The notes: generated from the letters alone by a model not told the origin. Positions 40,171 through 50,300 are shown, counted from the first letter of the stretch. The stretch: 64,000 nucleotides of DNA from Flavobacterium selenitireducens (GCF_014748335.1 NZ_JAAVIY010000002.1:474840-538839); one strand, 5' to 3'. A program made the numbers and translations.

Positions 40171-40950
40171 TCAATCGTCTAGCGCCTCGAGTGCCCTGGG
40201 CAAAATTCTTTCGACGAATAAAGCATACGCACTTTGGGATGGATGAAGCCCGTCGGAAGCGACCAGCCAGGGATTCTGGATCCCAGATTGGGTAATGTCC
40301 GTAATGTAAACGAACTTGATCCCTTCGGAGGCGCAATAAGCGGCAGCAAAATCATTGTATTGTTGCAACTCCTGGGTTATTAGCGGCGCATTTGGCGAAT
40401 TCTGGGCATAAGGCGTGAAGGCATAGTCGGGAATCGAAATCACGATCACGTTGTTTTTGTCATTTCTCCCAAGCGTTACGGCGCGATTTACGAGTTGAGG
40501 GAATTCGGTTTGATACACCGAAAACGGCTTGTTTTGGTATTGGTTGTTGACACCGATGAGCAACGTAACCAAGTCGTTGTCGCTTGCCAGATCGGACGAT
40601 TGGATTGCCGAAAGGAGATTCGTCGTCGTCCAGCCAGTCGTGGCAATGATTTCCAGATCGACAGCATTACCCGGCATTTCCTGTTTGATCGCGACTTCGA
40701 GTTGGGCAGGGAATCGACAGGTGGCACAAACATTTTGCCCTATCGTATAGCTGTCGCCCAAAGCGAGGTACTTTATGGCGCTAACGGGATTCTGCGGATC
40801 CGGATTTTGCGGATTCGGATTTTGCGGAACAGGATTTTGCGGAACCGGATTTTTCGGATTTGACGTCATTTCGCCCGGCTGCATATCGTCCGATCCGCAC
40901 GAAAATGCGAGGAAAAAACTGACTATCGCTATGTAAAATGTGGCCTTCAT
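40171..40950 (-). CDS. SGNH/GDSL hydrolase lipoprotein
   Basis: This 259-residue protein has a lipobox (LAFSC at residue 18), a proline- and asparagine-rich linker of five PQNP-like repeats (34-55) and an SGNH hydrolase domain. The nucleophile S67 is in LALGDSYTIG, the oxyanion residue N is in LLIGVNNQY, and the D233/H236 pair is in SDGLHPSQ. It probably removes acyl or acetyl groups from polysaccharides or lipids at the cell surface. The length fits small esterases. It is a single gene; its upstream side holds the terminator of the next gene. Confidence 0.9.
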   Translation of the reverse strand: MKATFYIAIVSFFLAFSCGSDDMQPGEMTSNPKNPVPQNPVPQNPNPQNPDPQNPVSAIKYLALGDSYTIGQNVCATCRFPAQLEVAIKQEMPGNAVDLEIIATTGWTTTNLLSAIQSSDLASDNDLVTLLIGVNNQYQNKPFSVYQTEFPQLVNRAVTLGRNDKNNVIVISIPDYAFTPYAQNSPNAPLITQELQQYNDFAAAYCASEGIKFVYITDITQSGIQNPWLVASDGLHPSQSAYALFVERILPRALEALDD

Positions 40951-41055
40951 ATCTAAAGGTACGTAAAAATGCAGGTTTTGGACTTCCGATCTTGTCGGTG
41001 TCCTAGATCCAAATCATTTCAACAGCATTTGCTCCCAACCTGACATGCCAAAACG

Positions 41056-41095
41056 AAAAAGCTCTTTATAACCGATGATGGCAATAAAGAGCTTT
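41056..41095 (-). terminator. Terminator of the acyl-CoA dehydrogenase gene
   Basis: A perfect 12-bp stem (AAAGCTCTTTAT, 41058-41069, against 41084-41095) with a 14-base loop, followed on the reverse strand by a T run. Confidence 0.85.
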
Positions 41096-41135
41096 AGTTT
41101 ATTTAAGTCAATACGATGACTTGTGACGTTGCGGA

Positions 41136-42314
41136 TTATTTGAACGCGGCAAAACCTGTGACGTCCATCCCCGTGATAAGCAAGTGGATGTCGTGCGTGC
41201 CTTCGTATGTGATGACCGATTCAAGGTTCATCATATGACGCATGATCGAATATTCGCCCGTGATTCCCATTCCTCCGAGCATCTGACGGGCTTCGCGTGC
41301 AATTTCGATCGCCATGTTCACGTTGTTGCGTTTGGCCATCGAGATTTGTGCGGATGTCGCCTTTCCTTCGTTGCGGAGAACGCCCAAACGCCATGTCAGC
41401 AACTGTGCTTTGGTAATTTCGGTGATCATTTCGGCCAACTTCTTTTGCTGAAGCTGGGTCGCACCTATCGGTTTGTCGAACTGGATACGCTCTTTCGAAT
41501 AACGCAGCGCCGTGTCGTAACAATCCATTGCCGCTCCGATTGCGCCCCAAGCGATTCCGTAGCGAGCCGAATCAAGACAGCCAAGCGGCGCACCAAGACC
41601 GGATTTGTTGGGAAGCAGGTTTTCTTTAGGAACTTTTACATTGTCGAAAATCAATTCGCCCGTAGCCGACGCGCGCAACGACCATTTGTTGTGGGTTTCA
41701 GGCGTCGTGAATCCTTCCATTCCGCGTTCCACGACCAGTCCGTGGATGCGTCCCGACTCGTCTTTGGCCCAAACCACCGCGATATCGGCAAACGGAGCGT
41801 TCGAAATCCACATCTTGGCACCGTTCAACAGGTAATGGTCGCCCTTGTCTTTAAAATTTGTGACCATTCCGCCAGGATTGGATCCGAAATCAGGCTCGGT
41901 CAAGCCGAAGCAACCGATGAATTCGCCTGAAGCCAGTTTGGGCAACCACTTCATGCGTTGCTCCTCGTTCCCGTATTTCCAAATCGGATACATGACCAAA
42001 GACGACTGGACCGATGCCGTCGAGCGAACTCCTGAATCGCCTCTTTCGATTTCCTGCATGATCAACCCGTATGAGATCTGGTCGAGCCCCGCGCCTCCGT
42101 ATTCCTCCGGAATGTACGGCCCAAAAGCACCTATTTCGGCCAGGCCGTTGATGATCTGTTTAGGGAATTCCGCCTTTTGGGCGTAGTCTTCTATGATTGG
42201 GGAAACTTCGCGCTTTACCCATTCACGGGCCGAATCGCGCACGAGTTTGTGTTCGTCGTTGAGCAATTCGTCGAGAAGGTAATAATCAGGCGCTTGGAAC
42301 AAGTCTGGTTTCAT
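41136..42314 (-). CDS. gcdH: Acyl-CoA dehydrogenase, glutaryl-CoA dehydrogenase-like
   Basis: This 392-residue flavoenzyme has the acyl-CoA dehydrogenase fold: FAD-binding GCFGLTEPDFGSNPGG, WISNAPFADIAVVWAK, and the catalytic base E371 in ITYEGTHDIH. The RSTASVQSSLVMYPI segment and the TYEGTHD context are close to glutaryl-CoA dehydrogenases, which oxidise and decarboxylate glutaryl-CoA to crotonyl-CoA in lysine and tryptophan breakdown. Electrons go to ETF. It is a single gene with its own promoter element and terminator. A general short-chain acyl-CoA dehydrogenase is the alternative. Confidence 0.88.
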   Translation of the reverse strand: MKPDLFQAPDYYLLDELLNDEHKLVRDSAREWVKREVSPIIEDYAQKAEFPKQIINGLAEIGAFGPYIPEEYGGAGLDQISYGLIMQEIERGDSGVRSTASVQSSLVMYPIWKYGNEEQRMKWLPKLASGEFIGCFGLTEPDFGSNPGGMVTNFKDKGDHYLLNGAKMWISNAPFADIAVVWAKDESGRIHGLVVERGMEGFTTPETHNKWSLRASATGELIFDNVKVPKENLLPNKSGLGAPLGCLDSARYGIAWGAIGAAMDCYDTALRYSKERIQFDKPIGATQLQQKKLAEMITEITKAQLLTWRLGVLRNEGKATSAQISMAKRNNVNMAIEIAREARQMLGGMGITGEYSIMRHMMNLESVITYEGTHDIHLLITGMDVTGFAAFK

Positions 42315-42336
42315 TGTTTACATCGTTTTTGCGCCG

Positions 42337-42344
42337 CAAAAGTA
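42337..42344 (-). promoter_or_regulatory. Promoter element of the acyl-CoA dehydrogenase gene
   Basis: Reverse-strand TACTTTTG fits TAnnTTTG, 22 bases before the ATG at 42314. Confidence 0.6.
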
Positions 42345-42553
42345 GGGAGATTTTTGGGAATGGCAACTTAACGAAACCGATTTCGCAGGCTAGCGACTTG
42401 GGAACTTTGCGACAGCACTAAAAAAATCGGTCGCTGACAAAAAAATATTTAAGTTGCATGCAACGGAACGCATCCGATTTTCGTCTACCAAACGAATTAC
42501 CTCGGGAGTTCCTCCCAAAATCAGTTGACCAAACAATTTTCAATCGTCAAAAC

Positions 42554-44074
42554 ATGAAAAACATTTACATCGTTCTCATCGCGTTAGTTTGCGCACAAGT
42601 GGCCAATGCGCAAATCAGGGGCAAAGTCGTCGACGCAAAATCGGGCGAATCCATCCCGTACGCGAACATTCTCATCAACAATTCCGACAGCCAGATCTCA
42701 AATGGCGAAGGTTATTTTACAGTTTCTGCTGCCAATAGTTCAGATGATACGCCAATTGTGATCAGTTGTATGGGTTACGCCGGCATAAAAACCACCGTTG
42801 GCCAGCTGCAGTCGCGCGACGGAATGGTGCGTCTTGACGAGGTTACTTACGAACTCGACAATGTCAACCTCGCGGACCGTCCGACCGCGGAGTCCATAAT
42901 GGCCGGTGTGAAGCAAAACCTCAAAGCGAACTACGCGATGAACATGAAGCATTCCAAAGACGTGCTTTTTTTGAGGGATGTCGTGTCGTTCAAGCCTTCC
43001 AAATTGAATTTCGAGATTACGAAGTCGACCGGTTTTACCAAAAAAGGGCTAGGGGAAGCCAACGCTGAGATCAGTAAATTCACGTCGAGCCTGATCTCAC
43101 ATCCGCCAAAGGAATTTACTGACATGCTCGGAAATTACTATACCTCTCCAAAAAAAGAGGCTGAAAAACAAACATTTTACTCCAAACTTGATGTCGTCCA
43201 GGCAACCAAACTCAAAGACGAGAACCGTTCCGCTTCGCTAGACGAAATGCAGGCCGTAGTCAGCAAGTTGTTCCTCAAACACCTCGACACTACAAAATAT
43301 TACCGTTTCAAAAGCGGCTGGTTCGGATCCCGCGATACGCTGTCGATGCGCAAGGATTACAACAGCAAAAAGAAAAAGAAAAACAAAGTCGACAATGTCT
43401 CACTGGCGAAAAACCGTTTGTCTTCATTGAAAAACCAGAGCAATTTCCTGTACAGCAAAAAGATGGAGTTCGTCACGGATCCGGACATTTACAAATATAC
43501 TTACGAGGGCACGGTTTTGCTCGGTGGGAACGAATTCGCCTACGTGCTGAAATTTGAACCGAGAAGAAGCCGCGCGATTTACCAGGGCAAGATCTACGTT
43601 TCCGAATCTGATTTCGCAGTATTGCGCGCCGACTATGCGCTGGCTCCGGGCAAAAAAGCGGAAAGTGTCAACCTGAAGTTGCTTTTGGGTGTAAAAATGG
43701 CCGAGAACATCAGTTCAGGCACGTTGATTTTCAAGAAAGATCCGATTGGCGACGGTTATTATCTGCAATACGCATCTGAGGAAACCGGACAATATTTCTA
43801 CCTGAACCGTCCGCTAAAGTTCATCGAACTTACCGATGAGGAAAAAGATGTCGTTGCCTTCGACCTCAAAGTGGAAGGAAACATGCTGAGCAAGCAGGAA
43901 TTCCTCAATATTTCGCGAGATGGACTTTCCGATGAAGAATTCGATAAAGTCAAAGAGGACGATTTTGCTTACAAACGCATCAACAAATACGATCCGACGC
44001 TCTGGAAAAACTACAGCGCGATCGAGCCGCTCGACGAAATGAAGCGGTTCCAGGTAATTGAGGAAACCAACTGA
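42554..44074 (+). CDS. Exported protein with carboxypeptidase-regulatory-like domain (DUF5686-like style)
   Basis: This 506-residue protein has a signal peptide (MKNIYIVLIALVCAQVANAQ) and a carboxypeptidase-regulatory-like beta domain at residues 21-100 (IRGKVVDAKSGESIPYANILI). A long region without a clear catalytic motif follows, with segments such as FEPRRSRAIYQGKIYVSESDF resembling outer-membrane-associated Bacteroidota proteins. A lysine-rich stretch (NSKKKKKNK) lies near 276. It may take part in surface adhesion or outer-membrane assembly; the function is unknown. The ATG at 42554 puts the signal peptide first; a frame opening at 42458 adds no family sequence. Confidence 0.75.
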   Translation: MKNIYIVLIALVCAQVANAQIRGKVVDAKSGESIPYANILINNSDSQISNGEGYFTVSAANSSDDTPIVISCMGYAGIKTTVGQLQSRDGMVRLDEVTYELDNVNLADRPTAESIMAGVKQNLKANYAMNMKHSKDVLFLRDVVSFKPSKLNFEITKSTGFTKKGLGEANAEISKFTSSLISHPPKEFTDMLGNYYTSPKKEAEKQTFYSKLDVVQATKLKDENRSASLDEMQAVVSKLFLKHLDTTKYYRFKSGWFGSRDTLSMRKDYNSKKKKKNKVDNVSLAKNRLSSLKNQSNFLYSKKMEFVTDPDIYKYTYEGTVLLGGNEFAYVLKFEPRRSRAIYQGKIYVSESDFAVLRADYALAPGKKAESVNLKLLLGVKMAENISSGTLIFKKDPIGDGYYLQYASEETGQYFYLNRPLKFIELTDEEKDVVAFDLKVEGNMLSKQEFLNISRDGLSDEEFDKVKEDDFAYKRINKYDPTLWKNYSAIEPLDEMKRFQVIEETN

Positions 44075-44794
44075 TCAAGGTGCTTTTTTGTCGAGATAGA
44101 ATTCGGACGTGAGCGCGAGATAATCATCGGTGTATTGATGTCTTGCGGTTTCGATGACGAGTTCCGTCTCGACAACTTTTATTTCCGGGCGTCGTGAAAA
44201 GGCGAGCAGGCTGCGTTTGATTTCGGAGGTTTGAGTGCCTTTGACGCGCGTGATTTTGGTCGGATACAAAGCCGACAGGGCAGCGAGTTGGACGAATCGT
44301 TCTTCTTCCTTAAACGGGATGATAACGCAAAGAATGCCGTCTTCCGAAAGCAAAACCGAACTCGCTTCAATCAAATCTTCGAACGGCAGTGACTGGTTTT
44401 GTCGGGCTTTGTCGCGGGCTTCATCTCCCGATGTGACATTCTCGGAATAGAACGGCGGATTCGACACGATCAGATCGTATTCTTCGTCCTCAAGGTCGTC
44501 CATAAAATCGTCAAGGGAAGCGTGAAAACAAAAAAGGCGGTCGTTCCACGGCGACGCTTCAAAGTTTTCGACGGCTTGTTCAAACGCGTCGGCATCTATT
44601 TCGAGTGCGTCGATTTGTTCGGCATACGAACGTTGGGCAAGCATTAGGGCTATTAAACCGGTTCCTGCCCCGATGTCGAGAACCGAATACGGATTGTGGT
44701 CGATTGGAGCCCAAGCGCCGAGCAGAACGCCATCTGTGCCGACTTTCATCGCGGTTTTGTCCTGGTTGACGGAGAATTGTTTGAATTTGAACAT
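44075..44794 (-). CDS. trmN6: tRNA1(Val) adenine-N6 methyltransferase
   Basis: This 239-residue SAM-dependent enzyme methylates A37 of tRNA1-Val (YfiC type). Motifs are VLDIGAGTGLIALMLAQRS (SAM site) and the catalytic NPPF in LIVSNPPFYSENV. It also has the family start FKFKQFSVNQDKTAMKVGTDGVLLGAW. The stop abuts the previous gene, on the opposite strand. A repeat-rich region separates it from rimM, which runs in the same direction. Confidence 0.9.
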   Translation of the reverse strand: MFKFKQFSVNQDKTAMKVGTDGVLLGAWAPIDHNPYSVLDIGAGTGLIALMLAQRSYAEQIDALEIDADAFEQAVENFEASPWNDRLFCFHASLDDFMDDLEDEEYDLIVSNPPFYSENVTSGDEARDKARQNQSLPFEDLIEASSVLLSEDGILCVIIPFKEEERFVQLAALSALYPTKITRVKGTQTSEIKRSLLAFSRRPEIKVVETELVIETARHQYTDDYLALTSEFYLDKKAP

Positions 44795-44799
44795 AGGTT

Positions 44800-45057
44800 T
44801 GAAGTTTAAGGTTCAAAGTTCAAGGTTCGAAGTTCGAGGTTTAAAGTTTAAGGTTCAAAGTTTAAGGTTCGAAGTTCGAAGTTTAAAGTTTAAGGTTTAA
44901 AGTTTAAGGTTCAAAGTTCAAGGTTCGAAGTTCAAGGTTCAAAGTTTAGGGTTCAAACGGTTTCGACAACTTTAAACTTTAAACTTTAAACAATTTAAAC
45001 TTAAAACAATTTAAACTTTAAACAATTTAAACTTTAAACAATTTAAACTTCAAACTA
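44800..45057 (+). repeat. Low-complexity AAGTTTAAAG/CTTTAAACTT repeat block
   Basis: The left part (44800-44957) is a string of degenerate 6- to 8-base units of the form AAGGTTC or AAGTTTA; the right part (44965-45057) is the reverse complement type (AACTTTAAACAATTTAAAC repeated). Together they form an inverted pair of arrays between trmN6 and rimM, with no gene. Confidence 0.88.
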
Positions 45058-45059
45058 CA

Positions 45060-45584
45060 TTAAAGGTACATTTCGATCAGGCCTTCCGGTAAATCCATTA
45101 CGATTTTCTCGTTTTCACGGTCTACCTGAACGATAAACTGATCGATCATAGGAATTAAGATCTCGGTGTAGCCTTTTTTGACCTCGAACAACGGCTGTGC
45201 GGCGGAATCGTTGATCGCAACTATGATTCCTACATTGCCGAGGCGTTTGTCCTCGATTTTGAATCCGATGACTTCGTGGTAGTAGAATTTGTCGCCCTCG
45301 AGTTTTGGCAACAAATCAAGCGGAAGGTAAACGGCTTTGCCAAGAAGTGCTTCGGCATCGCCTTCTGAATCGACGTCTTCGAACTTTACGCGCAAAAAGT
45401 CGTTTTTGTGCAGTCGGGCGTCTTCAATAAAAAATGGAACCAAATTTTTGCCGATTTCGACAAAAACTGATTCCATTCCTTCATACATTTCAGGCTCGTC
45501 GCTGTCGAGATAGACAAGGACTTCGCCTTTAAAACTAAACTTTTTGGCGATTTTGCCCAGATAGAAACATTCTTCTTTGCGCAT
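45060..45584 (-). CDS. rimM: 16S rRNA processing protein RimM
   Basis: This 174-residue protein helps mature the 30S head by binding ribosomal protein S19. It has the N-terminal RimM domain (LGKIAKKFSFKGEVLVYLDSD) and the C-terminal PRC-barrel (FYYHEVIGFKIEDKRLGNVG, ending in PEGLIEMYL). It follows rpsP by 12 bases on the same strand, the usual order. The length is normal. Confidence 0.95.
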   Translation of the reverse strand: MRKEECFYLGKIAKKFSFKGEVLVYLDSDEPEMYEGMESVFVEIGKNLVPFFIEDARLHKNDFLRVKFEDVDSEGDAEALLGKAVYLPLDLLPKLEGDKFYYHEVIGFKIEDKRLGNVGIIVAINDSAAQPLFEVKKGYTEILIPMIDQFIVQVDRENEKIVMDLPEGLIEMYL

Positions 45585-45596
45585 TCGCCTTAAAAA

Positions 45597-46181
45597 TTAA
45601 GCTTGCGTTTCTTCTTCAGTTGCAGGAGCTTCTCCTTCAACCTGAGCCTCGTCAGCAGTAGCTTCGGCTGTCTCTTCAGTAGCTTCGGCAGACGCTTCTT
45701 CGGCAGACGCGGCAGCGATCAAATCAGCTTCGGCTTTTTTGGCGGCAGCGATACGATCTTCGTTTACTTTTTTCTCTGCAGCAAGGGCTTCAGCTTTCGC
45801 TTTGTCTTTTGCAGAAGAAAGGTTGTCTTTTTTCGCAGTTACTTTTCCTGCTTTCTCGTCAAGCCATTTTTCCAATTTAGCATCGGCAGCTTCCTGAGTC
45901 AGGGCACCTTTGCGAACGCCTCCATCGAGGTGGTGTTTCAACAAGGCTCCTTTGTAAGAAAGGATTGCGCGAGCCGTATCGGTAGGCTGGGCACCGTTGT
46001 GCAACCACTGAACCGCTTTGTCGAGGTTCAAGTCGATTGTAGCAGGGTTGGTGTTTGGATTGTAAGTACCGATTTTCTCTAGGTATTTACCATCTCTTTT
46101 TGAGCGGGAATCAGCCGCTACGACCCAGTAAAAAGGTTTTCCTTTTTTACCATGTCTTTGTAATCTGATTTTTACTGGCAT
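45597..46181 (-). CDS. rpsP: 30S ribosomal protein S16 with extended C-terminus
   Basis: This 194-residue protein begins with the typical S16 core MPVKIRLQRHGKKGKPFYWVV and GTYNPN, which covers about the first 85 residues. The remainder is an extension rich in alanine, lysine and glutamate, ending in PATEEETQA. Long S16 proteins are usual in Bacteroidota, whereas E. coli S16 has about 82 residues. It is the first gene of an rpsP-rimM operon with its own promoter element. The extension may contact rRNA or sit disordered on the 30S body. Confidence 0.96.
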   Translation of the reverse strand: MPVKIRLQRHGKKGKPFYWVVAADSRSKRDGKYLEKIGTYNPNTNPATIDLNLDKAVQWLHNGAQPTDTARAILSYKGALLKHHLDGGVRKGALTQEAADAKLEKWLDEKAGKVTAKKDNLSSAKDKAKAEALAAEKKVNEDRIAAAKKAEADLIAAASAEEASAEATEETAEATADEAQVEGEAPATEEETQA

Positions 46182-46227
46182 AATCGTATGATTAAATTTG
46201 GGTACACGACCCGGTTAAATAAGGGCG

Positions 46228-46235
46228 CAAAGATA
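46228..46235 (-). promoter_or_regulatory. Promoter element of rpsP-rimM
   Basis: Reverse-strand TATCTTTG is an exact TAnnTTTG match 46 bases before the rpsP ATG. Confidence 0.65.
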
Positions 46236-46339
46236 CAGTTTTTTTGAAAACAAAGAAGTTAGGTTTTGTTTTTCTGATTGTTAAAAATAAAAGCGCTTTG
46301 ATTTTTTTGACTAATTTGGCCCGAAACCAACCAAAAACC

Positions 46340-46347
46340 TATTTTTG
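46340..46347 (+). promoter_or_regulatory. Promoter element of the 46370-46858 gene
   Basis: TATTTTTG lies 22 bases before the ATG at 46370 and excludes the longer frame from 46244. Confidence 0.65.
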
Positions 46348-46369
46348 TCTTTCAAAAATTACCTACAAT

Positions 46370-46858
46370 ATGAAGAAGATATTTCTATTGCTATTCTCTG
46401 TCGTTGCCTTGAGCTCTTGCACAGAAGACGTCCGTGATAACAGTCCGGCGTTCGAAGGATTGAGAAACGGCAGTCGTTGGCGCGCGCCGGGCGTGACCGC
46501 AACTGTCGGTGCGGGAGGCGATCTTACGATTTCAGGAGGCAATCAATTCGAGACGTTGACGTTGATGTTGCCTACTACCGACGCCGGAACTTACACGTTA
46601 GGCACAAGCCAGAGCAGAAAGGCGATGTTCGTGATCATCGGCGATTCGGGAACCAAGACATATGCCACCGGAACCGGGATAGGCAATGGAGAAATCGAGA
46701 TCGAGGTGTACGACGAGGTCAATAAGACCATCACGGGAACTTTCCGATTCAACGCAATCGCTGAGGACGCCGTCGATCCTACTGATCCGACTGCAGCCGA
46801 AACCATCAATTTCATAGAAGGGAATTTTTACAAAGTGCCGGTGCGTCCGTCTTTGTAA
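46370..46858 (+). CDS. DUF6252-like lipoprotein
   Basis: This 162-residue protein has a signal with lipobox LSSC (MKKIFLLLFSVVALSSC) and a beta-sandwich-like body: an early GSRWRAPGVTATVGAGGDL, then LTISGGNQFETLTLMLPTTDAGTYTLG, and GTFRFNAIAED toward the end. This arrangement resembles DUF6252 lipoproteins of Flavobacteriia, of unknown role. It is a single gene divergent from rpsP, with its own promoter element and a terminator 20 bases after the stop. Confidence 0.75.
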   Translation: MKKIFLLLFSVVALSSCTEDVRDNSPAFEGLRNGSRWRAPGVTATVGAGGDLTISGGNQFETLTLMLPTTDAGTYTLGTSQSRKAMFVIIGDSGTKTYATGTGIGNGEIEIEVYDEVNKTITGTFRFNAIAEDAVDPTDPTAAETINFIEGNFYKVPVRPSL

Positions 46859-46878
46859 AATGATCCACTTATAAAGAA

Positions 46879-46906
46879 AAGCCATCTTGAGAAAGGTGGT
46901 TTTTTT
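46879..46906 (+). terminator. Terminator of the DUF6252-like gene
   Basis: AAGCCATC pairs with GGTGGTTT (two G-T wobbles) around TTGAGAAA, followed by a T run. Confidence 0.65.
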
Positions 46907-47090
46907 ATTTTGTCAAGTTCCGGTTGGAGCCTGTAAGCTGGATGGCTTAGATTCAGATTTGAGAAATTTGGATTATAGGATTGCAGCGATTTGTTTTATG
47001 GGATTGGCCGGAAAATTGGGAAGAGTTCCATGGAAATTCGTAGGGGAGATTTGAGGTGGGAGTTGGCGTGGATGTTGCTTCGCGCGCAAG

Positions 47091-47119
47091 ACCTAACAAA
47101 TCTCCAAGATTTGTTAGGT
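47091..47119 (+). repeat. ACCTAAC/GTTAGGT intergenic hairpin
   Basis: ACCTAACAAATCT and AGATTTGTTAGGT form a perfect 13-bp hairpin with a CCA loop. There is no T run. It sits in the gene-free stretch between the lipoprotein terminator and dnaE (46907-47302), in which I see nothing else except the dnaE promoter. Confidence 0.85.
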
Positions 47120-47243
47120 CTGTCAAAGCTACCGATTTCTTACCACAACAATTTACAGTTTTTCTGCCGTTTTTGTTAAACCGGGAATAAACTTGATAAC
47201 AGCCTGTTGATAATTTTGGCTTTCAGTTAAGATTCAAAAAAAC

Positions 47244-47251
47244 TATTTTTG
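47244..47251 (+). promoter_or_regulatory. Promoter element of dnaE
   Basis: TATTTTTG matches TAnnTTTG 51 bases before the ATG at 47303. Confidence 0.55.
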
Positions 47252-47302
47252 GGCATTCCGCGTTTGCAAATCTAAACGCCCCGAACTTCCACGTTTACAG
47301 CT

Positions 47303-50300
47303 ATGTATTTAATTTTCGATACCGAAACAACCGGTTTGCCGAAGCGTTGGGACGCCCCGATTTCGGACACATCCAACTGGCCGCGCGCCATCCAGGTCGC
47401 ATGGCAGTTGCACGACGAACTCGGCAACCTCGTCGAGAACCAGGATTTCCTGATCAGGCCCGACGGGTTCAATATTCCGTACGACGCCGAGCGCATACAC
47501 GGTATTTCGACGGAGTTGGCGATGGAAGAGGGGATTTCCTTATCGGATGCTTTGGAGAAGTTCAACGCGGCACTTTCCAGGACCAGATTCATCGTCGGGC
47601 AAAACGTAGGCTTCGACGTGAACATCATGGGTTGCGAGTTTTACCGTTTGGGCATCGGAAATAAGTTAACCGAATTACCTGTCCTGGATACGTGTACCGA
47701 AGTCACGGCCGAACTGCTCAAGATTCCCGGCGGAAGAGGCGGCAAATTCAAGCTTCCGACACTCACCGAGTTGCACCAATATTTGTTCAACACGCCGTTT
47801 GCCGAAGCCCACAACGCTACCGCGGACGTCGAGGCGACCACGCGTTGCTTCCTCGAATTGATCCGTCGCGAGATTTTCACCAAAGAAGAATTGGGCGTTC
47901 AAGCCGATTATTACAACAGCTTCAGAAACCAAAATCCAGCGGAGATTAGAGCGGTCGGACTACGCCACGTCAATCTCAAGAACGCTTCGGACGCGATACG
48001 CGAAAGATTGCGCCAAAAGCAGGAACAAGCCGATTACGGTCTGGACGATATCCAGGTTTCAGCCGATCTCACGAACGCCGTTTTCGCCCACTTGCACAAC
48101 CACACGCAATTTTCGGTTTTGCAATCGACGATTTCGGTTCCGAATCTCGTGTCGGCGGCAGCCAAAGCCAAAATGCCAGCCGTTGCGATGACGGACGTCG
48201 GGAACATGATGGGCGCATTCCAGTTCGTATCGGCGGTGATGAACCACAACAAAGTAGCGTCTGCGAAAAACAAGGAAGCCGAAGAAAAAGGGGAAATTCC
48301 GACAGAAGTCGAGATAAAACCTATCGTCGGATGCGAATTTTATATTTGTGAAGACCGTCTTGACCGCACGCGCAAGGACAACGGCTATCAGGTGGTGCTT
48401 TTGGCCAAGAACAAAAAAGGCTATCACAATCTCGCCAAACTGGCCTCAATCGCGTATACCGAAGGTTTTTATTACGTTCCGAGGATAGATAAAAAAGCGG
48501 TTGAACAATATAAGGAAGACCTCATTGTCTTGTCTGGAAACCTCTATGGAGAGATTCCGGGAAAAATTCTCAACATAGGTGAAAATCAGGCCGAAGAAGC
48601 ACTTTTGTGGTGGAAGTCCCAGTTCGGGAACGATTTCTACCTGGAAATCATGCGCCATAAACAGGAGGACGAAAACCGCGTGAACCAGACGCTGTTGTCG
48701 TTTTCCAAAAAGCACGACGTCAAGGTCGTCGCCACCAATAACACTTACTACGTCGCCCAACCGGATGCCAATGCACATGACATTCTGTTGTGCGTCAAGG
48801 ACGGGGAAAAACAATCGACGCCTATCGGTCGCGGTCGCGGTTATCGCTACGGTTTGCCAAACCAGGAATATTATTTCAAGTCATCCGATGAGATGAAATC
48901 GCTTTTCGCGGATATTCCGCAGGCGATTACGAATATTTCCGAGATCATCGACAAGATCGAAGTTTATTCGCTTTACCGCGACGTTTTGCTTCCGAAATTC
49001 GACATTCCGTCAGCGTTTATTTTTGCCGAAGACGACGTGGATGGCGGAAAGCGGGGCGAAAATAAATACCTGCGCCATTTGACTTATGTCGGGGCCGAAA
49101 AGCGTTATGGCCTTGACGGACTGACGCCTGATGTGCGCGAACGGCTTGACTTTGAGCTTGCCACAATCGAAAAAACGGGTTATCCCGGATATTTTCTCAT
49201 CGTCCAGGATTTTATAGCCGAAGCCAGGAATCTTGGCGTTTCGGTTGGTCCCGGACGTGGTTCGGCGGCAGGTTCGGCAGTTGCATATTGCCTCGGGATC
49301 ACCAATATCGACCCTATCAAATACGACTTGCTTTTTGAGCGCTTCCTGAATCCGGACAGGGTTTCGATGCCCGATATCGATATCGACTTTGACGATGAGG
49401 GACGCGGCAAGGTCATGGATTATGTCATCAGGAAATACGGCTCGAACCAGGTCGCTCAAATTATCACATATGGTAAAATGGCAACCAAATCGGCGATTCG
49501 CGACACGGCACGCGTTCTCGATTTGCCGCTTTTCGAAGCCGACAGGATCGCCAAACTGATTCCGGGAATGATGCCCGGGAAATGGAACCTGGCGCGTTTT
49601 CTGTCCGAAAATGAGAACGAAGTCAAGAAAGTCCTGCGTTCCGAAGAATTCGATCGCGTCAAGGAGTTGATTGCGATGGCTCAGGAAAATTCGCTTGCCG
49701 CGGAGACCATCCAACAGGCGAAAGTCCTCGAAGGTTCGCTTCGGAACACGGGAATCCATGCTTGCGGCGTCATTATCACGCCAGACGACATCACGAATTT
49801 CGTTCCGGTAACGACCGCTAAAGACTCGGATTTGTACGTGACCCAATTTGACAATGCCGTCGCGGAATCTGCCGGACTTCTCAAGATGGACTTCCTTGGC
49901 CTTAAGACGCTGACATTGATCAAAGATACCGTCAAACTCGTCAAATACCGAACGGGAATCGATCTCGATCCGGACAATTTTCCGCTTGACGACGCCAAGA
50001 CGTATGAACTTTTCCAACGGGGAGAAACGGTAGGGATTTTCCAATACGAATCGCCCGGAATGCAAAAGTACATGAAGGAATTGCGTCCGACGGTTTTTGC
50101 CGACCTGATCGCGATGAACGCTTTGTACCGTCCGGGTCCTATTGCCTACATTCCGGGCTTTATCAAACGAAAAAACGGGGAAGAAGAAATCACATACGAC
50201 CTTGAGGCTTGCGAAGGATTGCTCAAAGAAACCTATGGAATCACCGTTTATCAGGAACAGGTAATGCTTTTGTCGCAAAAACTAGCGAATTTCTCCAAAG

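Noticed and set aside
49010..50278. 422-codon reverse frame opposite dnaE
   Set aside because: It is a shadow of the dnaE reading frame and has no recognisable domain.
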